Assembly (NCBI RefSeq): GCF_050436995.1
Contig: NC_134757.1
Coordinates: 12,784,501-12,848,500 of the forward strand
Direction: 5' to 3'
DNA: 64,000 bases
Origin: Anticarsia gemmatalis
Lineage: Eukaryota; Arthropoda; Insecta; Lepidoptera; Erebidae
Shown here: piece after piece, positions 61,401-64,000 of the stretch
How positions within the stretch are numbered: position 1 is the first letter of the stretch
Layout of the letters: each line of letters begins with the position of its first letter
Notes under the pieces: model-generated
Databases searched by the model: none
Told to the model about the DNA's origin: nothing
The model's input: the letters and a program-made list of their open reading frames with translations, nothing else
Position numbers and translations under genes: made by a program

Positions 61401-63359
61401 ATTCTTTCAGTGTTAGATAGTCCATTTATCGAGGAAGTCTATACTAATATTATAAAGCTAAAGAGTTTGTTTGTTTGTTTGATTGTTTGTTTGTTTGTTT
61501 GTTTGAACGCGCTAATCTCAGGAACTACTGGTCCGATTTGAAAAATTCTTTCAGTGTTAGATAGTCCATTTATCGAGGAAGGTTATAGGCTATATATCAT
61601 TACGCTACTACCAATAGGAACAGAGTACCAGTGAAAATGTTACAAAAACGGGGAAAATTTTGACCCATTCTCTCTTATATGACGCAAGCGAAGTTGCGCG
61701 GGTCAGCTAGTGCTTATAATAAAAAGTAAATTAAATTAAAAATAGTTTAAAACAAATAATGCACAATATCGTGTTTAAAAGCTATAAATAATAACACAAA
61801 GCGATTCATAAACGTCATAGTAGTAGACATAAGTTTATTTAAGCTTATAATACTACTTGAAATTTTGCATTATAACTGACAGTTCGTGACTGCAGTGCAA
61901 ATAAACGTTAACAAATGAGGGCAAAGCGTTCGTGTAATAATTCATCTTTGAGACGTTTCTATGCTTTAAATATCATGAAATTATTTTGCAAATAATAATG
62001 TTATTATCATCAATCGCTAATACTAATATTATAAATGTAAAAGATTGTCTTTTTGTTTTGTTTTCCGTTTGTCGAAGCGACTTCTATTGATTTCGGCATT
62101 TAAATATTTGAAGATTCGAACTAACCCTTCGCAGTCAAAATGAGAAAATGTTTTAAAGAAAAGGTAACAAAGACATAGTGTATACATATACTTTATATTA
62201 CATATAGTATAGTATAGTATATTATACATATAAAGGCAATCAACAAGTACATACCTCTTTTAGCGACAAAGTGTTGATAAAGATCATAGCAGGTACTAAT
62301 GAGGCACAGTAGACCAATGAAGCCCAATATGCCACTGAAACAAAAAAAATATTTTCATAAGAAAGATATTCATTAAAAAATGCGTTAAATAAATGCAAAT
62401 AATTGTCTTTTCATCTGCCGATATCTCATAGTCTAGATGTATTTATAACCTAGAAAAACATAGTTTTACTTTTTGTCCCGGGAAATGATTTAACTTTAAC
62501 AACAACAAAATCACGGGTAAAAACTAGTTGTAATGTTGATATTGATGATCGATGAGCGGTTATCGATAATATAATTTAATGCAGAACAAAACAGAATGTA
62601 AAATCAATTGAGGTTAAGCCGACGATGACTTGCTGAATTAAATTATATCAAGGAAGGTCGATGTTCGAGCATTGACTTCTGCGATTCTTTTGTTGACTTT
62701 CATCAACGTTAATGTTCTAAGTTTGTCATTTTTGTTTAAGTAAGACTTTACTTCTATAAAAATATAGCCTTGGTCATGCTATATAGGCTTTACATTTTGA
62801 TTTTCGAGCTATGGCAAAGTATTTCAGTCTAGATTTTTTTACAAAAAACATCACTCGTATTATATAAGATCCAGGGACACACTATTGCTAAGATATCAGC
62901 TTAAAGTCGGCTTCCAGTCTAACCGGATGCAGCTGAATACCAGTGTTTTACATAAAGTAACTGCCTATCTGACCTCCACAGCCCAGAACCTGGGTTATGT
63001 AAGACTGGTTGTCAGACGTTCAAGCTTCTGACTACTTTTAACGACTGTCAAAGATCTTCAAAAATGACACAGACCGAAAAATTACAGGGGCCCACAATTT
63101 AACGTGCTAAGAACACTTAGTTAATCCTAAAATATACCTACTAAGTTAATTAAATTTTTCAGAAACTTACATAGCAGTATAATCAGCAGGCACCAAAGGT
63201 TTGTCATTCGGCAATCGGCAGAAGTACGGCCGGTAACTGATGTTTAACGCCGGGATCTTATCTTCAATAAATGATATAGTTTCATCTATAGAACATACTC
63301 GTGGAATACACATAGCTAAGGCCATTGCACGACGCGCTGCGACGAACACGGGGAAAATC
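52413..63359 (-). CDS. Gene D: nose resistant to fluoxetine-like acyltransferase (Acyl_transf_3), 5' truncated by window edge
   Basis: Exons in transcript order: 63359-63171, 62334-62255, 60737-60538, 59760-59646, 57922-57708, 57370-57180, 56892-56757, 56530-56344, 53420-53278, 52879-52774, 52504-52413. All junctions are GT/AG and in phase, giving 550 visible residues to a TAG stop. Visible residues 1-62 are a cysteine-containing, probably luminal/extracellular segment; 63-85 is a membrane helix; 117-140 (SPGALECIDGIRAISMLW, then GHTY) contains the conserved His138 of the acyltransferase-3 family; 174-181 is DTFFLLSG; 245-280 includes the family-typical CRESWW and SWYLSVDTQLYIICP; 454-465 has RMSYAMYLVHLP. 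This order matches nrf-6/ndg-4-type multi-pass proteins of nematodes and insects, implicated in lipid or xenobiotic handling. The exact reaction is unknown. The missing 5' part should encode the signal peptide and most of the NRF domain. It is unrelated to the SLC17 neighbours. Confidence 0.9.
53421..56343. other. Long intron of gene D
   Basis: 2.9 kb with only the small TIR element at 55531-55685 recognised. Splice borders are GTAAG and TCAG. Confidence 0.45.
55531..55685. mobile_element. Small TIR element (MITE-like) in gene D intron
   Basis: The perfect 13-bp inverted ends TTCACACCTGTCC and GGACAGGTGTGAA enclose 129 bp. No target duplication could be identified. Confidence 0.55.
57990..58135 (+). 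pseudogene. LINE C-terminal remnant
   Basis: One frame reads RGRPKRRWRDHVQ, the very common RTE-type LINE C-terminal block. The following residues are shifted, with a stop just before the block. Short and dead. Confidence 0.65.
58149..58310. mobile_element. TIR element (MITE) with long inverted ends
   Basis: Left GAGCCCTGCCTCATTAGGAC, then CACGGCGGCGT. Right, inverted, GAGCCCTGCTTCACTAGGAC, then CATGGCGGCGT. An inner TTGAAATGTCAC / GTGACATACATTTCAA pair is also inverted. GC-rich ends in an AT-rich intron. Confidence 0.75.
58850..58924 (+). mobile_element. MITE family M1 fragment
   Basis: GTCTACGGCGCCCGTTAGAG, then GCATACAACATTTCTCAATA; only the central part of the family survives. Confidence 0.6.
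59972..60230 (-). mobile_element. Non-autonomous Helitron family H1
   Basis: Read on the minus strand, it starts TCTATACTAATATTATAAAG after an A and ends GCGCGGGTCAGCTAG before a T. The GTTTGTTT run and GAACGCGCTAATCTCG follow the start. Confidence 0.82.
60908..61088 (+). mobile_element. MITE family M1, near full-length copy
   Basis: CAGTAGCGGGTTTCT and ATCGGTACTGTCGAGTATTG on the left; TGATCAAGAATCGAGCTAC on the right; centre CCCGCTAGAGGCATTGATCA. Confidence 0.75.
61294..61710 (+). mobile_element. Helitron family H1 with tandemly duplicated 5' half
   Basis: Two 5' ends are present: TCTATACTTATATTATAAAG at 61294 and TCTATACTAATATTATAAAG at 61438. The 144-bp units that follow them (61294-61437 and 61438-61581) appear to differ at one base. 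A single 3' end GGGTCAGCTAG at 61700-61710 is followed by T. The duplication therefore looks recent. Confidence 0.82.
62896..63108 (-). mobile_element. 5S-headed SINE family 1, 5'-truncated copy
   Basis: CAGCTTAAAGTCGGCTTCCA, CCGGATGCAGCTGAATACCA, GACTGGTTGTCAGACGTTCA and CCCACAATTTAACGTGC are the reverse of the 19783-20156 tail and core. The 5S-like head is missing. It lies 60 bases from a gene D exon. Confidence 0.75.
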
Positions 63360-64000
63360 CTGGGAAGAAAATTGGTACGTTAATAATATATTATATTATA
63401 TTTATTCTTCAATCCATACTTAATATCATAAATATATAAGTGGGTTTGTTTGTCCTTTTCCGTACAAAAATAGGTCACAAAATTAATAAGAAATTTGAAA
63501 GGATTAAACATACAATTTCTGACTCTGAAAGTTTTATAGGCTAATCTTGAAAATTAGGTATCCCTTAAGTATCTAAAATAGAGAATTAAATATAAAACGC
63601 GGGCGGAGCCAGGCAAGTCGGTAAGTTTAACTTTACTTTAATACAATATGTAGTTATTCCTATTTTCTTCCATTTTACGTCGTTCTTATGAATAAAATGT
63701 AAACAATACCTTATCAAAGGTTACCTACAAATGCAAAAATAGAGCGATTGATATATCCTATCAATTGGATTAGACGTAAGACAAAATCGTACCTACATCG
63801 AATCCTTGATATCTATTAAATACATCTTTAAGTAAGTATTCTTTAATCCTTTATTTCCTTGGACGATATTTGCTTTCTTAAATTCGTTTAATTTTTTATC
63901 ATAACACCGAGGTATTATTCTTGAATAAATGATTAAAGACAGAAACAACATTTTAATCAATCATTTGATTCTGACGAAAAAGTTATACGTATGACGTCAT
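63360..64000. other. Gene D intron reaching the right edge
   Basis: No further exon recognised. 63430-63610 has a degenerate GTTTGTTTGTCC...AACGCGGGCGGAGCC pattern like the Helitron-derived repeats, too diverged to delimit. Confidence 0.35.

Noticed and set aside
1..64000. CRISPR arrays, operons, bacterial defence systems
   Set aside because: The window is intron-bearing eukaryotic DNA; the tandem arrays present lack repeat-spacer structure.

Overview
This is a eukaryotic window, AT-rich and intron-rich. The protein families, intron structure and repeat types (tail repeats carrying a GCCCAGCAGTGGGAC-like signature, abundant MITEs, short Helitrons, tRNA- and 5S-related SINEs) fit an insect nuclear genome, most likely a moth or butterfly. 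Nothing looks bacterial. The species is not identified. Gene models below were built by hand from reading frames, GT/AG splice sites and codon-phase continuity.

Four protein-coding genes are visible, all on the minus strand, so transcription runs right to left. Gene D (52413-63359, 5' end beyond the right edge) encodes a nose-resistant-to-fluoxetine-type membrane acyltransferase (Acyl_transf_3 family). Genes C (32250-47185, complete, 11 coding exons, 497 aa), B (16524-29036, complete, 11 coding exons, 503 aa) and A (950-4470, first four coding exons, 3' part beyond the left edge) are a tandem array of SLC17 / MFS 'putative inorganic phosphate cotransporter' paralogues. B and C have the same 11-exon layout with identical intron phases. 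A matches it as far as it is visible. B has lost several residues conserved in A and C.

The remaining sequence is introns and intergenic DNA rich in mobile elements. The gap between A and B holds a 1.2 kb foldback element with a SINE in its loop and a complete LTR-bounded element (10035-15385). The latter has 327-bp LTRs differing at one observed position and a 5-bp target duplication, but a broken, partly foreign interior. Gene B introns carry a 5S-rRNA-related SINE with a 14-bp target duplication. Gene C introns carry Helitrons, MITEs, SINEs and a tandem duplication of part of its own exon 2. The gap between C and D holds two more Helitrons and a 596-bp hAT-type element with a perfect 8-bp target duplication. 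Gene D introns hold a LINE remnant, TIR elements and a Helitron with a duplicated 5' half.

No functional tRNA or rRNA gene, CRISPR array or bacterial-type operon is seen. No clearly novel protein system is present. The most unusual material is the 5S-headed SINE pair with a shared core, the composite LTR element, and the duplicated splice acceptor in gene C.
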